This document shows, piece after piece, positions 8,097-15,514 of a DNA stretch of 40,273 nucleotides; position 1 is the stretch's first letter; each line of letters opens with the position of its first letter. A program made the translations under genes and the position numbers. The stretch is from Vicinamibacteria bacterium (GTDB lineage: Bacteria; Acidobacteriota; Vicinamibacteria; Fen-336), in assembly GCA_023701125.1 (NCBI GenBank), contig JAMPXO010000037.1, positions 1 to 40,273 on the forward strand, given 5' to 3'. The notes below the pieces were generated by a model, which did no database searches, was not told where the DNA came from, and saw only the letters and a program-made list of their open reading frames with translations.

Positions 8097-8299
8097 TTCT
8101 CCTCCTCGGGCGGCTTCGGCCGACGCGCGGGTGGCATCAGCAGCAGGCCCACGACGGCCCCGTAGGGCCCGGCGACCGCCGGGCGGCACAGGATGTTTCA
8201 GGTGCCACCCGCCGCCGAATAGAAATGGCCGAACACCAGGAACGCGGCGGCACCGAGCGCGGCTGCGAGCAGCCGCCGTGGCCAGGGCGAGAGCGTCAT
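8093..8299 (-). CDS. Candidate selenoprotein: DUF6132-like small membrane protein with in-frame TGA
   Basis: Read from the ATG at 8299, the frame meets TGA at codon 34 (8200-8198), then continues open to a second TGA at 8095-8093. With the first TGA as selenocysteine the product has 68 residues: a membrane helix (about 10-30), the motif GGTUNILCRP, a second hydrophobic segment (about 41-55) and a charged tail. The pattern GT-U-x-I...P....YGA..G matches, from memory, the DUF6132 pattern SGTCPIT.NP....YGA..G, with Sec in place of the conserved Cys. A 7-bp GC stem with GGUC loop begins 13 nt after the TGA. The frame ends in a GTGA overlap with the cytochrome c gene, and its last Glu codons form that gene's ribosome site, so the part after the TGA looks functional. 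A redox role in the membrane is plausible. No sel genes lie in the window, so decoding is unproven. Confidence 0.7.
8167..8184 (-). promoter_or_regulatory. SECIS-like hairpin downstream of the in-frame TGA
   Basis: On the minus strand GCCCGGC-GGTC-GCCGGGC forms a perfect 7-bp stem with a four-base loop, starting 13 nt and with its loop 20 nt after the TGA. Bacterial SECIS elements lie inside the coding region at about this distance and need G and U bases in the apical loop. The E. coli fdhF element has a loop containing GGUC at a nearly equal distance. GC-rich hairpins are common in this genome, so the structure alone is weak evidence, but loop and spacing fit well. Confidence 0.55.
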
Positions 8300-8312
8300 C
8301 CCCCCGATCGTC

Positions 8313-9434
8313 TCACTGCGCGCCGAGCAGCGCGAGCAGCACGCCGCCGGCGACGACGCTGGCGATCTGGCCGGCCGTGTTGGCGCCCATCGCGTGCATC
8401 AACAGGAAGTTCTCGAAGTCCTCCTCGAGCCCGACCTTGTTGACGACCCGGGCTGCCATCGGGAAGGCACTGATGCCGGCGCCGCCGATCAGCGGGTTGA
8501 AGTGGCCGCCGCTGATCACGTTCAGGAACTTCGCGAACAACACGCCCGCCGCGGTGTCGAGGGCGAAGGCCAGGATGCCGAGGCCCAGGATCTTCAAGGT
8601 GGCGATGCGCAGGAAGGCATCGGCCTGCATGGTCGAGCCGACGGCCAGGCCCAGGAACAGCGTGACCACGTTGGCGAGCGCGCCCGAGGCGACGCCCGTC
8701 AGGCGCTCGACGACGCCCGACTCGCGCATCAGGTTGCCGAGCATCAGCGTGCCGACCAGCGGGGTCGCCATCGGCACCAGGATGCCGACGACGACCGTGA
8801 CCGCGATCGGGAACGCGACCCGGGTGCGCTTCGACAGGGTGCGCTGGCTGTACGGCATCCGCACCAGCCGCTCCTTGCGCGTCGTCAGCGCGCGCAGGAT
8901 CGGCGGCTGGATCAGCGGCACCAGCGCCATGTAGCTGTAGGCGACCACCGTGATCGGCCCCAGCAGGTGGGGCGCCAGCAGGTTGCTCACGTAGATCGAG
9001 GTCGGCCCGTCGATCGCGCCGATGATGCCGATCGAGGCCGCTTCGTTGAGCTCGAAGCCCAGCGCCAGCGCCAGCAGCAGGGTGCCGAAGATGCCGAACT
9101 GCCCCGCGGCGCCGACCAGCACCATGCGCGGGTTCTCGAGCAGCGGGCCGAAGTCGGTCATCGCGCCGATGCCGATGAAGATGAGCAGCGGGAACAGCTC
9201 GTTGCCGACGCCCATCTCGTAGAGGATGCGCAGCATCCCCTCCTTCTCGCCCATCGGCGACAGCGGCAGGTTGACGAGCAGGCAGCCGGCGCCGATCGGC
9301 AGCAGCAGCAGCGGCTCGAACTCGCGCCACACCGCGAGGTAGATCAGCAGGCAGCCGACCAGCAGCATGAACAGGCCGCCCGGGGAGAGGGCTGTGACGC
9401 CGGCGAGCAGGCGGTCGACCGTCGCGTGTTCCAT
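8313..9434 (-). CDS. mmdB: Sodium-pumping decarboxylase beta subunit (OadB/MmdB)
   Basis: This 373-residue multi-helix membrane protein is the carboxybiotin decarboxylase and sodium channel of the Na+-transporting decarboxylase family. It decarboxylates carboxybiotin on the carrier subunit and moves sodium outward. The key residues are visible: Asp142 in GAIDGPTSIY, equivalent to the sodium-binding aspartate of OadB, and Asn313, Gly317 and Ser322 in NPLIGGAGIS, equivalent to the second conserved helix motif. The gene lies 12 bp after the biotin carrier gene. The order carboxyltransferase, delta, carrier, beta is the order reported for methylmalonyl-CoA decarboxylase operons such as that of Veillonella. 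Confidence 0.95.
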   Translation of the reverse strand: MEHATVDRLLAGVTALSPGGLFMLLVGCLLIYLAVWREFEPLLLLPIGAGCLLVNLPLSPMGEKEGMLRILYEMGVGNELFPLLIFIGIGAMTDFGPLLENPRMVLVGAAGQFGIFGTLLLALALGFELNEAASIGIIGAIDGPTSIYVSNLLAPHLLGPITVVAYSYMALVPLIQPPILRALTTRKERLVRMPYSQRTLSKRTRVAFPIAVTVVVGILVPMATPLVGTLMLGNLMRESGVVERLTGVASGALANVVTLFLGLAVGSTMQADAFLRIATLKILGLGILAFALDTAAGVLFAKFLNVISGGHFNPLIGGAGISAFPMAARVVNKVGLEEDFENFLLMHAMGANTAGQIASVVAGGVLLALLGAQ

Positions 9435-9446
9435 GGTGGTCGGCGC

Positions 9447-9944
9447 TCAGTCCTCCACCAGCGTGACGAGCGGCTGGCCGGTCCTGACGCTGGCCCCGGC
9501 CGCCACGTGGACCTCGTCCACGACCCCGGCCCGCGGCGCGCAGATCGTGTTGGTCATCTTCATCGCGTCCAGCTTGAGCAGCGGCTGGCCGTGCTCGACG
9601 TGGTCGCCCGCGGCCACCTCCACCGAGACGACCGTGCCGGGCATCGGCGCCCGGACCTCCGAGCTGGCCTCGAGCGGGTCGCCCTGGGGCGGCAACGCGG
9701 GCAGCGGCGCCGGGCGCAGCGGCGGCAGGCTCTCCGGCGCCACCGGCCGCAGGCCGGCCGGCACCTGCGGCGGGTCCTGCGGCGCGATCTCCGGGGAGAT
9801 CACGGCCTCGGCGACGTCGCGGGCCGCGGCCAGGCGCACCTCGAGCGCGCGGCCGCCGATGTGGACCTGGAAGCGGTCGGCTGCCGTCTCCTGCACGTCG
9901 ACCGTGTGGACCTTGCCCCCGACCTCGATCGTGTAGCGCCTCAC
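9447..9944 (-). CDS. mmdC: Biotin carboxyl carrier subunit of the sodium-pumping decarboxylase
   Basis: This is a 165-residue protein with an N-terminal beta domain (residues 1-55), a proline- and alanine-rich linker (about 56-90) and a C-terminal biotinyl domain. The biotin attachment motif is AMKM with the acceptor at Lys129, preceded by the APMPGTV turn typical of this domain. It carries the carboxyl group from the carboxyltransferase to the membrane beta subunit. The GTG start at 9944 overlaps the upstream stop (GTGA). Flexible Pro/Ala linkers are normal in this subunit. Confidence 0.94.
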   Translation of the reverse strand: MRRYTIEVGGKVHTVDVQETAADRFQVHIGGRALEVRLAAARDVAEAVISPEIAPQDPPQVPAGLRPVAPESLPPLRPAPLPALPPQGDPLEASSEVRAPMPGTVVSVEVAAGDHVEHGQPLLKLDAMKMTNTICAPRAGVVDEVHVAAGASVRTGQPLVTLVED

Positions 9945-10336
9945 GAAAACCTCCCGCGCGGCGTGAAGGTGCGGTTCTGGCGCGTGCGTCCCGCCCCCAC
10001 CCAGCGCGACGGCAGGCTGCCCGGCTGGTGCGCGCGCATCGCCGGCGCGGCCTGCCGCCGCCGGGCGCGGATGTGGGCGCGCATCGCGATCGCCACCGCC
10101 GCCAGCATCTCGGGCGGCAGCTCGTCGGCGCCGGCCACGACGGGTTCCAGCGCCGGGGTGAACCCGGCGCCGGTCCCATGGGGGCTACGTCCCGGGGGCT
10201 CGGGCTCCGGTTCCTGCTCGCGGGCGTCGGTGCGTACGAGCAGCGTGACCAGCCCCCACAGCAGCGCCAGCAGCAGGAACACGAGCCCCATGCCGTACAC
10301 GGTCAGCCGCAGGCCGAACAGCAGCAGCTCGCCCAT
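9941..10336 (-). CDS. mmdD: OadG-like small membrane subunit of the decarboxylase (delta/gamma chain)
   Basis: This is a 131-residue protein with one N-terminal membrane helix (residues about 8-35, rich in Leu and Val), a charged linker, and a C-terminal tail containing SRWVGAGRTRQ as in other OadG-type subunits. Such subunits hold the complex together and help transfer of the carboxyl group. The ATG at 10336 overlaps the mmdA stop (TGATG). The linker, residues about 49-66, derives from a partial copy of the 84-bp repeat family (10142-10190), giving GRSPHGTGAGFTPALEP. This is a third protein of the same operon altered by the element. Confidence 0.85.
   Translation of the reverse strand: MGELLLFGLRLTVYGMGLVFLLLALLWGLVTLLVRTDAREQEPEPEPPGRSPHGTGAGFTPALEPVVAGADELPPEMLAAVAIAMRAHIRARRRQAAPAMRAHQPGSLPSRWVGAGRTRQNRTFTPRGRFS
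10142..10190 (+). repeat. Partial copy of the 84-bp palindromic repeat inside mmdD
   Basis: About 49 bp of the family are present, from GGGTTCC at 10142 through an 8-bp hairpin (GCGCCGGG, loop GTGAA, CCCGGCGC) to the core CCCATGGGGGCTACGTC. The second half is missing and the sequence passes into a Glu/Pro-rich stretch. It lies in frame in mmdD and opposite to the direction of transcription. Confidence 0.8.
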
Positions 10337-11886
10337 CAGACCGGCATCAACCCGTGCTTCTTGGGCGGGTTCTGCTGGACCTTGGTGCGCAGCACCTCCA
10401 TCGCCCGCACCAGCCGCGGCCGCGTCTCGCGCGGCTCGATCACCTCGTCGATCTGGCCGACGTCGGCCGCGCGATAGGGATTGAGGAACAGAAGGCCGTA
10501 CTCGCGCGTGAACTTCGCCTCCAGCGCCGGCCGCTCCGCCTCCGGCGCGGCGAGCAGCGCCCGTCGGTGCAGCACGCGGACCGCGCCGTCGGCGCCCATC
10601 ACCGCGATCTGCGCGGTCGGCCAGGCGAAGGCCAGGTCGCTGCGCATCTGCTTGCTGCTCATCGCGAGGTACGCGCCGCCCATCGCCTTGCGGGTGACGA
10701 TCGAGACCTTGGGGATGGTCGCCTCGCAGTAGGCGTAGATCACCTTGGCGCCGTGGCGGATCACGCCGTAGTGCTCCTGGTCGATGCCCGGCAGGTAGCC
10801 CGGCGTGTCGACGAAGGTCACCACCGGCACGTTGAAGGCATCGCAGATGCGGACGAAGCGCGCGATCTTGTCGGAGGAGTCGATGTCGAGCGCGCCGGCG
10901 AGGTGCGCGGGCTGGTTGGCGACCAGGCCGACGGGCCAGCCGTCGAGGCGAGCAAAGCCGGTGATCGCGTTGCGCGCGTAGTAGGGCGAGACCTCGAGGA
11001 AACTGTCGCGGTCGAACACCCGCGTCAGCACCTCCTTCATGTCGTAGGGCACGTCGTCGCGCTCGGGCACGACGTGGTTGAGTTCCTCGTCCATGCGGTC
11101 TGCGGGGTCGTACGGTGCCACCTGCGGCGGGTCCTCGGTGTTGTTCTGCGGCAGGTAGCCGAGCAGCAGCTTGACCAGTTCCAGCGCCTGCGGGTCGTCC
11201 TCGGCCATCAGGTGGGCGACGCCGCTGCGGCTGTTGTGGACGACGCTGCCGCCCAGGTCCGCCCCCGTCACGTCTTCGCCGGTGACGACCTTGATCACCT
11301 CGGGCCCGGTGATGAACATCGACGACGTCCGCCGCGTCATCACCACGAAGTCGGTCAGCGCGGGCGAGTACGCAGCGCCGCCGGCGCACGGCCCGAGCAC
11401 GACCGAGATCTGGGGGACGACGCCGGAGGCGAGCACGTTGCGGGTGAACACCTCGCCGTACGCCGCCAGGCTGCGCACCCCCTCCTGGATGCGCGCGCCG
11501 CCCGAGTCGTTGAGGCCGATCAGCGGGATGCCGCTCTCCAGCGACAGGTCCTGCAGGCGGCAGATCTTCTGTGACTGCACGGTCGAGAAGCTGCCGCCGA
11601 GGACGGTGAAGTCATGGGCGAAGACGGCGACCCGGCGGCCGTTGATCTTGCCGAAGCCGCACACCACGCCGTCGCCCGGGTAGCGCAGCTTGTCCATCCC
11701 GAAGTCGGTGCAGTCGTGGGTAGCGAGGGCGCCGATCTCCTGGAAGGAGCCGGGGTCGAGCAGCAGCGACAGCCGCTCGCGCGCGGTCAGCTTGCCCTTG
11801 TCGTGCTGGTCCTGGATGCGTTGCGCGCCGCCGCCCTCGAGCGCCTTGTCGCGCATCTCGCGGAGGACGGCGAGATCGTCGGTCAC
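10336..11886 (-). CDS. mmdA: Methylmalonyl-CoA decarboxylase / propionyl-CoA carboxylase carboxyltransferase subunit
   Basis: This is a 516-residue acyl-CoA carboxyltransferase with two crotonase-like halves, the normal length for MmdA/PccB. Typical segments are KLTARERLSLLLDPGSF near the start, the CoA-binding region LGPCAGGAAYSPALTDF, and DTPGYLPGIDQEHYGVIRHG in the second half. With OadG-like, biotin carrier and OadB-like subunits directly downstream it should decarboxylate methylmalonyl-CoA to propionyl-CoA and feed the sodium pump, or run in reverse as a carboxylase. I chose the GTG at 11886 because GGAGG lies about 7 bases upstream and the protein then begins like its relatives; much longer upstream frames are not coding. 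It is the first gene of the minus-strand operon. Confidence 0.92.
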   Translation of the reverse strand: MTDDLAVLREMRDKALEGGGAQRIQDQHDKGKLTARERLSLLLDPGSFQEIGALATHDCTDFGMDKLRYPGDGVVCGFGKINGRRVAVFAHDFTVLGGSFSTVQSQKICRLQDLSLESGIPLIGLNDSGGARIQEGVRSLAAYGEVFTRNVLASGVVPQISVVLGPCAGGAAYSPALTDFVVMTRRTSSMFITGPEVIKVVTGEDVTGADLGGSVVHNSRSGVAHLMAEDDPQALELVKLLLGYLPQNNTEDPPQVAPYDPADRMDEELNHVVPERDDVPYDMKEVLTRVFDRDSFLEVSPYYARNAITGFARLDGWPVGLVANQPAHLAGALDIDSSDKIARFVRICDAFNVPVVTFVDTPGYLPGIDQEHYGVIRHGAKVIYAYCEATIPKVSIVTRKAMGGAYLAMSSKQMRSDLAFAWPTAQIAVMGADGAVRVLHRRALLAAPEAERPALEAKFTREYGLLFLNPYRAADVGQIDEVIEPRETRPRLVRAMEVLRTKVQQNPPKKHGLMPV

Positions 11887-12105
11887 GGCTGCGCCTCCAC
11901 TCGACCGGGCGCGCAAGCCCTCCGGGATACCAAGGCGATCGCCGCAACGGCAGCGCGCGTTCCTCGTCGGATCGGGACTGAAGCAATCCGCCTGCCAGGA
12001 CTCGACGAATCCGCCTAGAATCCCGGTTTCCCGGAGCCCTCCCTGTACGAAAGCGCGCGCGACTTCCCCAGGATCGAAGCCACGGCCACCGGCCCGGCCT
12101 GGTCG
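11887..12105. other. Divergent intergenic region between the mmd-cyd operon and a glycan gene cluster
   Basis: These 219 bases should hold the promoter of the eleven-gene minus-strand operon and that of the plus-strand GT2 gene. On the plus strand TAGAAT at 12016-12021 resembles a -10 box, but I see no good -35 partner. I found no clear operator. The last 84 bases (12022-12105) are open in the GT2 frame and may be coding if a non-ATG start is used. Confidence 0.4.
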
Positions 12106-13011
12106 GTGATGATCCCGACGTTCAACTGCGCGAGCGTGCTGCGCGAGGCGCTCGAAGGCGTCCTCGCGCAGGACCCGGGCCGCGCCGCGATGCAAATCGC
12201 AGTCGTCGACGACTGCTCGACCGACGAGCCGGAGGCGGTGTGTCGCCAGGTCGCGGGCGACAGGGTCGATTTCCACCGGCAGCCGCGCAACGTCGGCGTC
12301 TCGCGGAACTTCAACACCTGCCTGCGCCGGTCCCGCGGTGAGTTGGTCCACATCCTGCACGGGGACGACGTCGTCGAGCCGGGCTTCTACGAACGCATGT
12401 CCGGCGCGGCGAGTCGCTGGCCTGGTGCCGCGATCTTCATGGCGCGGGCCCGCCACGTGGCCGCGGACGGCGCCCCGCTCGCCACCAGCCCTTTCGTCGC
12501 GGCCTACCGCGAGCGGTCCTGCGATCCGCGACCTCTGTGGCCGGCGAACCCCCTGCGCACGCCGGCGATCGTGGTGCGGCGCAGGTTCTACGAGCGCCAT
12601 GGCGGCTTCTGCGAAGCGCTCGACCACGTCGCCGACTGGGAGATGTGGGTCCGCGCCGTCGCCAGCGAGGGCGGCGTCATGCTCGACGCCGTGCTCTCAC
12701 GCTACCGCGAGTCCGCTTCGAACCACAGCTCCCGGGTGCAGCGCAGCGGGGACGGGCTGCGCGACTGGCTGCGTGTCGGGCAGCTCTTCGCGTCGCGGTA
12801 CGCGGACTTCGACCTCGAGGCGCACCACCGGATCGTGAGGCTGGCCGCCAGCGAACACCTGGACGGGTTCCGGCGAAGAGGCGACCTCGAAGCCGTGGCG
12901 CGACTCGAACGCCTGCTCCCCGAGATCCCGCCGCCGGGTCGCGAGAGCGGCTGGACTGCATGGGCGGCCCGGTGGCTCCGCGCCACTGGCGTGGCCGAGC
13001 CGCGTCGGTGA
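12106..13011 (+). CDS. Family 2 glycosyltransferase
   Basis: This is a 301-residue GT-A fold glycosyltransferase. The N-terminus VMIPTFNCASVL is the first beta strand and nucleotide-binding turn, VVDDCSTDEP follows near residue 36, and HGDDV near residue 86 is the metal-binding Asp-x-Asp-like motif. A late VADWEMWVR is typical of the acceptor side. It transfers a sugar from a nucleotide sugar, probably onto a surface glycan; donor and acceptor cannot be predicted. The start is uncertain: GTG at 12106 leaves almost nothing before the first strand, while the frame stays open back to 12019 with only a CTG (12043) as another start. The stop overlaps the next gene by GTGA. Confidence 0.85.
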   Translation: MMIPTFNCASVLREALEGVLAQDPGRAAMQIAVVDDCSTDEPEAVCRQVAGDRVDFHRQPRNVGVSRNFNTCLRRSRGELVHILHGDDVVEPGFYERMSGAASRWPGAAIFMARARHVAADGAPLATSPFVAAYRERSCDPRPLWPANPLRTPAIVVRRRFYERHGGFCEALDHVADWEMWVRAVASEGGVMLDAVLSRYRESASNHSSRVQRSGDGLRDWLRVGQLFASRYADFDLEAHHRIVRLAASEHLDGFRRRGDLEAVARLERLLPEIPPPGRESGWTAWAARWLRATGVAEPRR

Positions 13012-14138
13012 CCACGTACCGCAAGCTGATCCTGCACATCGGGATGGGCAAGACCGGCACCACGTCGATCCAGGGGTTCCTGAAGCGCAACGCCGTCGCC
13101 CTCCAGTCCGCGGGTTTCAGGACGTTCGGCCCCGGCGAGTTGCCGTCGTGCCCCCAGGTCGAGTTGATGGATACCGCCCGACTGCAGCGGGCACTCGGCG
13201 AGATTCGAGAACGTAGCCACGGCGCGCACGGCGTGGTGTGGAGCCTCGAGGGCCTGGGCACGACTCACTTCGCGGCCGACCCGGCCCGCCTCGAAGCGAT
13301 CCGGGGGCAACTGCCAGCGTCGCAGGTGACGATCGTCGTGTACCTGCGCCGCCAGGACGCGTTCGCCGCATCGGCCTACCTGCAGTGGAACGTCGTCCAC
13401 AAGTCGTATCGCGGGCCCGTCCAGAGTTTCGACCAACGTTTCCCCGCGGTCTACGGCGAAGCCCCCGGTTCGCCGCTCGAGGAGACGAACCTGAACTACC
13501 ACGCGGTCATCCGGCCCTGGGCTGAAGCGTTCGGCGTCGCCAACCTGCGGGTCCGGCCGTTGGAGACGGGACAACTCGTGGGCGGCGACCTGCTGCTGGA
13601 CTTCGTCGAGGCGTCCGGCCTGCCGCGCCTCGCGTACGACTTCGACGTCCCGCGCTGGAACGCGACTTTCAACCAGGAACTGAGCGACCTCCTCGGCATG
13701 TACTCGTCGGCCTTCGAGGGCCCCGTGGCCCCCACGAACATGGTCCGGTTCTTCCGGTCCTTCGGCTACAACCGCTTTTTCGACCAGCCCTTCTTTACCC
13801 GCTTCGCACTCCCGCCGCAGCGACGACTGGAGATCCTCGAGGCCTGCCAGGAGACGAACGCACGGGTGGCGCGCGAGTTCCTGGGGCGCGTCGACGGCGT
13901 GCTGTTCGCCGAGCCCTGGCCCTCGCCGGACGAACCGTACCGGCCCTACGACGGGATGACCATCGAAAAACTGGTCCCGATCCTGCTCTTCATCCTGGCC
14001 CGGCAACACGAGCAACTCGCCCGCCACGAGGCCCGGCTCGCCCGCTACCCGCCCCTCTGGCAGGCGCTCGGCGAGCGGCTCCGCGCCGCGGCACGCCGTG
14101 TCCGCTCGCGGCTGCGCCGCGCGGTCCGCGAACCATGA
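13008..14138 (+). CDS. Sulfotransferase-like P-loop protein
   Basis: This is a 376-residue protein that begins with a strand and P-loop, LILHIGMGKTGTTSIQGFL (residues about 6-24), the 5'-phosphosulfate-binding loop pattern of PAPS-dependent sulfotransferases. YLRRQDAFAASAYLQW near residue 110 resembles the 3'-phosphate-binding segment. The C-terminal 40 residues are a basic amphipathic tail rich in Arg and Leu. The likely reaction is sulfation of a glycan made by the neighbouring genes, but substrates cannot be read from the sequence. The GTG start at 13008 overlaps the upstream stop and the TGA at the end overlaps the next ATG, so the three plus-strand genes are translationally coupled. Confidence 0.75.
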   Translation: MTTYRKLILHIGMGKTGTTSIQGFLKRNAVALQSAGFRTFGPGELPSCPQVELMDTARLQRALGEIRERSHGAHGVVWSLEGLGTTHFAADPARLEAIRGQLPASQVTIVVYLRRQDAFAASAYLQWNVVHKSYRGPVQSFDQRFPAVYGEAPGSPLEETNLNYHAVIRPWAEAFGVANLRVRPLETGQLVGGDLLLDFVEASGLPRLAYDFDVPRWNATFNQELSDLLGMYSSAFEGPVAPTNMVRFFRSFGYNRFFDQPFFTRFALPPQRRLEILEACQETNARVAREFLGRVDGVLFAEPWPSPDEPYRPYDGMTIEKLVPILLFILARQHEQLARHEARLARYPPLWQALGERLRAAARRVRSRLRRAVREP

Positions 14139-15514
14139 CGCGGAGGACCCGCCTGGCCTCGCGGCCGAGTGCCCAACTCCCTGTGGTCGTCCTCGGCGCC
14201 GGGCTGACGGGCCTGTCGGCCGCCTACCACCTCGAGCGAGGGGGCCACCACGACTACCTCGTCCTCGAGGCCGAGGATCGCGTCGGCGGCCTGCTCCGCA
14301 CCGAGCACGTCGCCGGTTTCTCGTTCGATCACGCCATCCACATCCTGTACACGCGCGAGGAGTACGTCTCCGGCCTCATCCACGACCTGCTGCGGGACAA
14401 CCTCGGCCGCCAACGGCGTCGGAGCTATTGCCACTCCGCAGGCGTCTACACGGAGTACCCCTACCAGACGAACAACTTCGGCTTGCCGCCGGAGGTCATT
14501 GCCGACAACGTCCTGGGCCTGATCTCGGCGCGGCACGAGTCGCTGCAGGAGGGCCCGCCCGAACATTACGAAGCCTGGCTGCTCAGGACCTTCGGCCGCG
14601 GCATCGCCGACCACTTCATGCTCCCTTACAACCGGAAGCAGTGGGCCTGGGACCTGCAGGCGATGTCGTACGACTGGATCGAGGACCGCGTCCCCGTGCC
14701 GAGCATTCGCGACGTGCTGCTGGGTGCGCTTCGGCGGCCGCTGGAGGCGACGGGGCCGAACCGGGAATTCTGGTACCCGCGCACCAGCGGCATCGAGGCC
14801 CTTGCGCTGGGCTTCGTCCAGCACCTGCCCCGGCCGCGCTTGCGGTTGTCGCAGCGCGTCGTCCGCGTCGATCCGGCCCGCCGGGAAATCGCGCTGGCCA
14901 GCGGCGAGCGGCTGCGCTACGGCTCGCTGATCTCCACCCTGCCGCTGGGCCGGTTGGTCGCAATGCTCGGCGACGCGGTCCCGCCCGCGGTCGTCGAGGC
15001 CGCACGTGGCCTGCTCCACAACACGGTACACACCGTCAACGTCGGCCTGCGCGGCACCACCTTCGGCCCCGCCGAGCCGATGCACTGGGCCTACTACCCG
15101 GATGCAGACGTGCTCTTCCACCGCATCAGCTTCCCCCACCGGTTCTCGGCCGCGATGGCCCCTCCGGGGTGCGCCTCGCTGCAGGCCGAGATCAGCGAGT
15201 CGAGCCTGAGACCCGTCGACCGGGGCGATATCGTGCGGCGGACGCTCGCCGACCTGGTCCGGGTCGGGCTGCTGACGGCCGACGAGATCCTTCCCGTCGA
15301 GCGCGGAGGCCGCGTCGCCCTGACCCAGGTGGTCAGCCTCGACCCGGCCTACGTCATCTACGACCTGCACCACCGCCGGCACGTGCGAACCGTCAAGGAA
15401 CACCTGCGCCCGCTCCGAATCCAGACCTGCGGCCGGTTCGGGGACTGGGAGTACTTCAACATGGACCACGCCATCCTGGCGGGCAAGCAGGCCGCGGAGG
15501 CCGTTCCCGACTAG
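14135..15514 (+). CDS. FAD-dependent oxidoreductase, UDP-galactopyranose mutase / amine oxidase-like
   Basis: This is a 459-residue flavoprotein. Residues about 16-31 (VVVLGAGLTGLSAAYHL) form the dinucleotide-binding fold, followed by EAEDRVGGLLRTE, the family's second FAD contact. HFMLPYNRKQWAWDL near residue 165 and the C-terminal GRFGDWEYFNMDHAILAGK resemble the protoporphyrinogen-oxidase/UGM-like enzymes found in polysaccharide clusters. These proteins isomerise or oxidise nucleotide-linked sugars or lipids. I cannot tell which reaction this one performs. The ATG overlaps the preceding stop (ATGA). Its stop TAG lies inside a CTAG palindrome that also provides the stop of the opposite-strand gene. 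Confidence 0.8.
   Translation: MTRRTRLASRPSAQLPVVVLGAGLTGLSAAYHLERGGHHDYLVLEAEDRVGGLLRTEHVAGFSFDHAIHILYTREEYVSGLIHDLLRDNLGRQRRRSYCHSAGVYTEYPYQTNNFGLPPEVIADNVLGLISARHESLQEGPPEHYEAWLLRTFGRGIADHFMLPYNRKQWAWDLQAMSYDWIEDRVPVPSIRDVLLGALRRPLEATGPNREFWYPRTSGIEALALGFVQHLPRPRLRLSQRVVRVDPARREIALASGERLRYGSLISTLPLGRLVAMLGDAVPPAVVEAARGLLHNTVHTVNVGLRGTTFGPAEPMHWAYYPDADVLFHRISFPHRFSAAMAPPGCASLQAEISESSLRPVDRGDIVRRTLADLVRVGLLTADEILPVERGGRVALTQVVSLDPAYVIYDLHHRRHVRTVKEHLRPLRIQTCGRFGDWEYFNMDHAILAGKQAAEAVPD

Noticed and set aside
8093-8200. Explaining the TGA in the small DUF6132-like gene as an ordinary stop of a 33-residue peptide or as a decayed gene
   Set aside because: Not fully excluded, but the open frame after the TGA keeps family-like residues, has a well-placed hairpin and ends in an exact overlap with the next gene, which a dead tail would not be expected to do.
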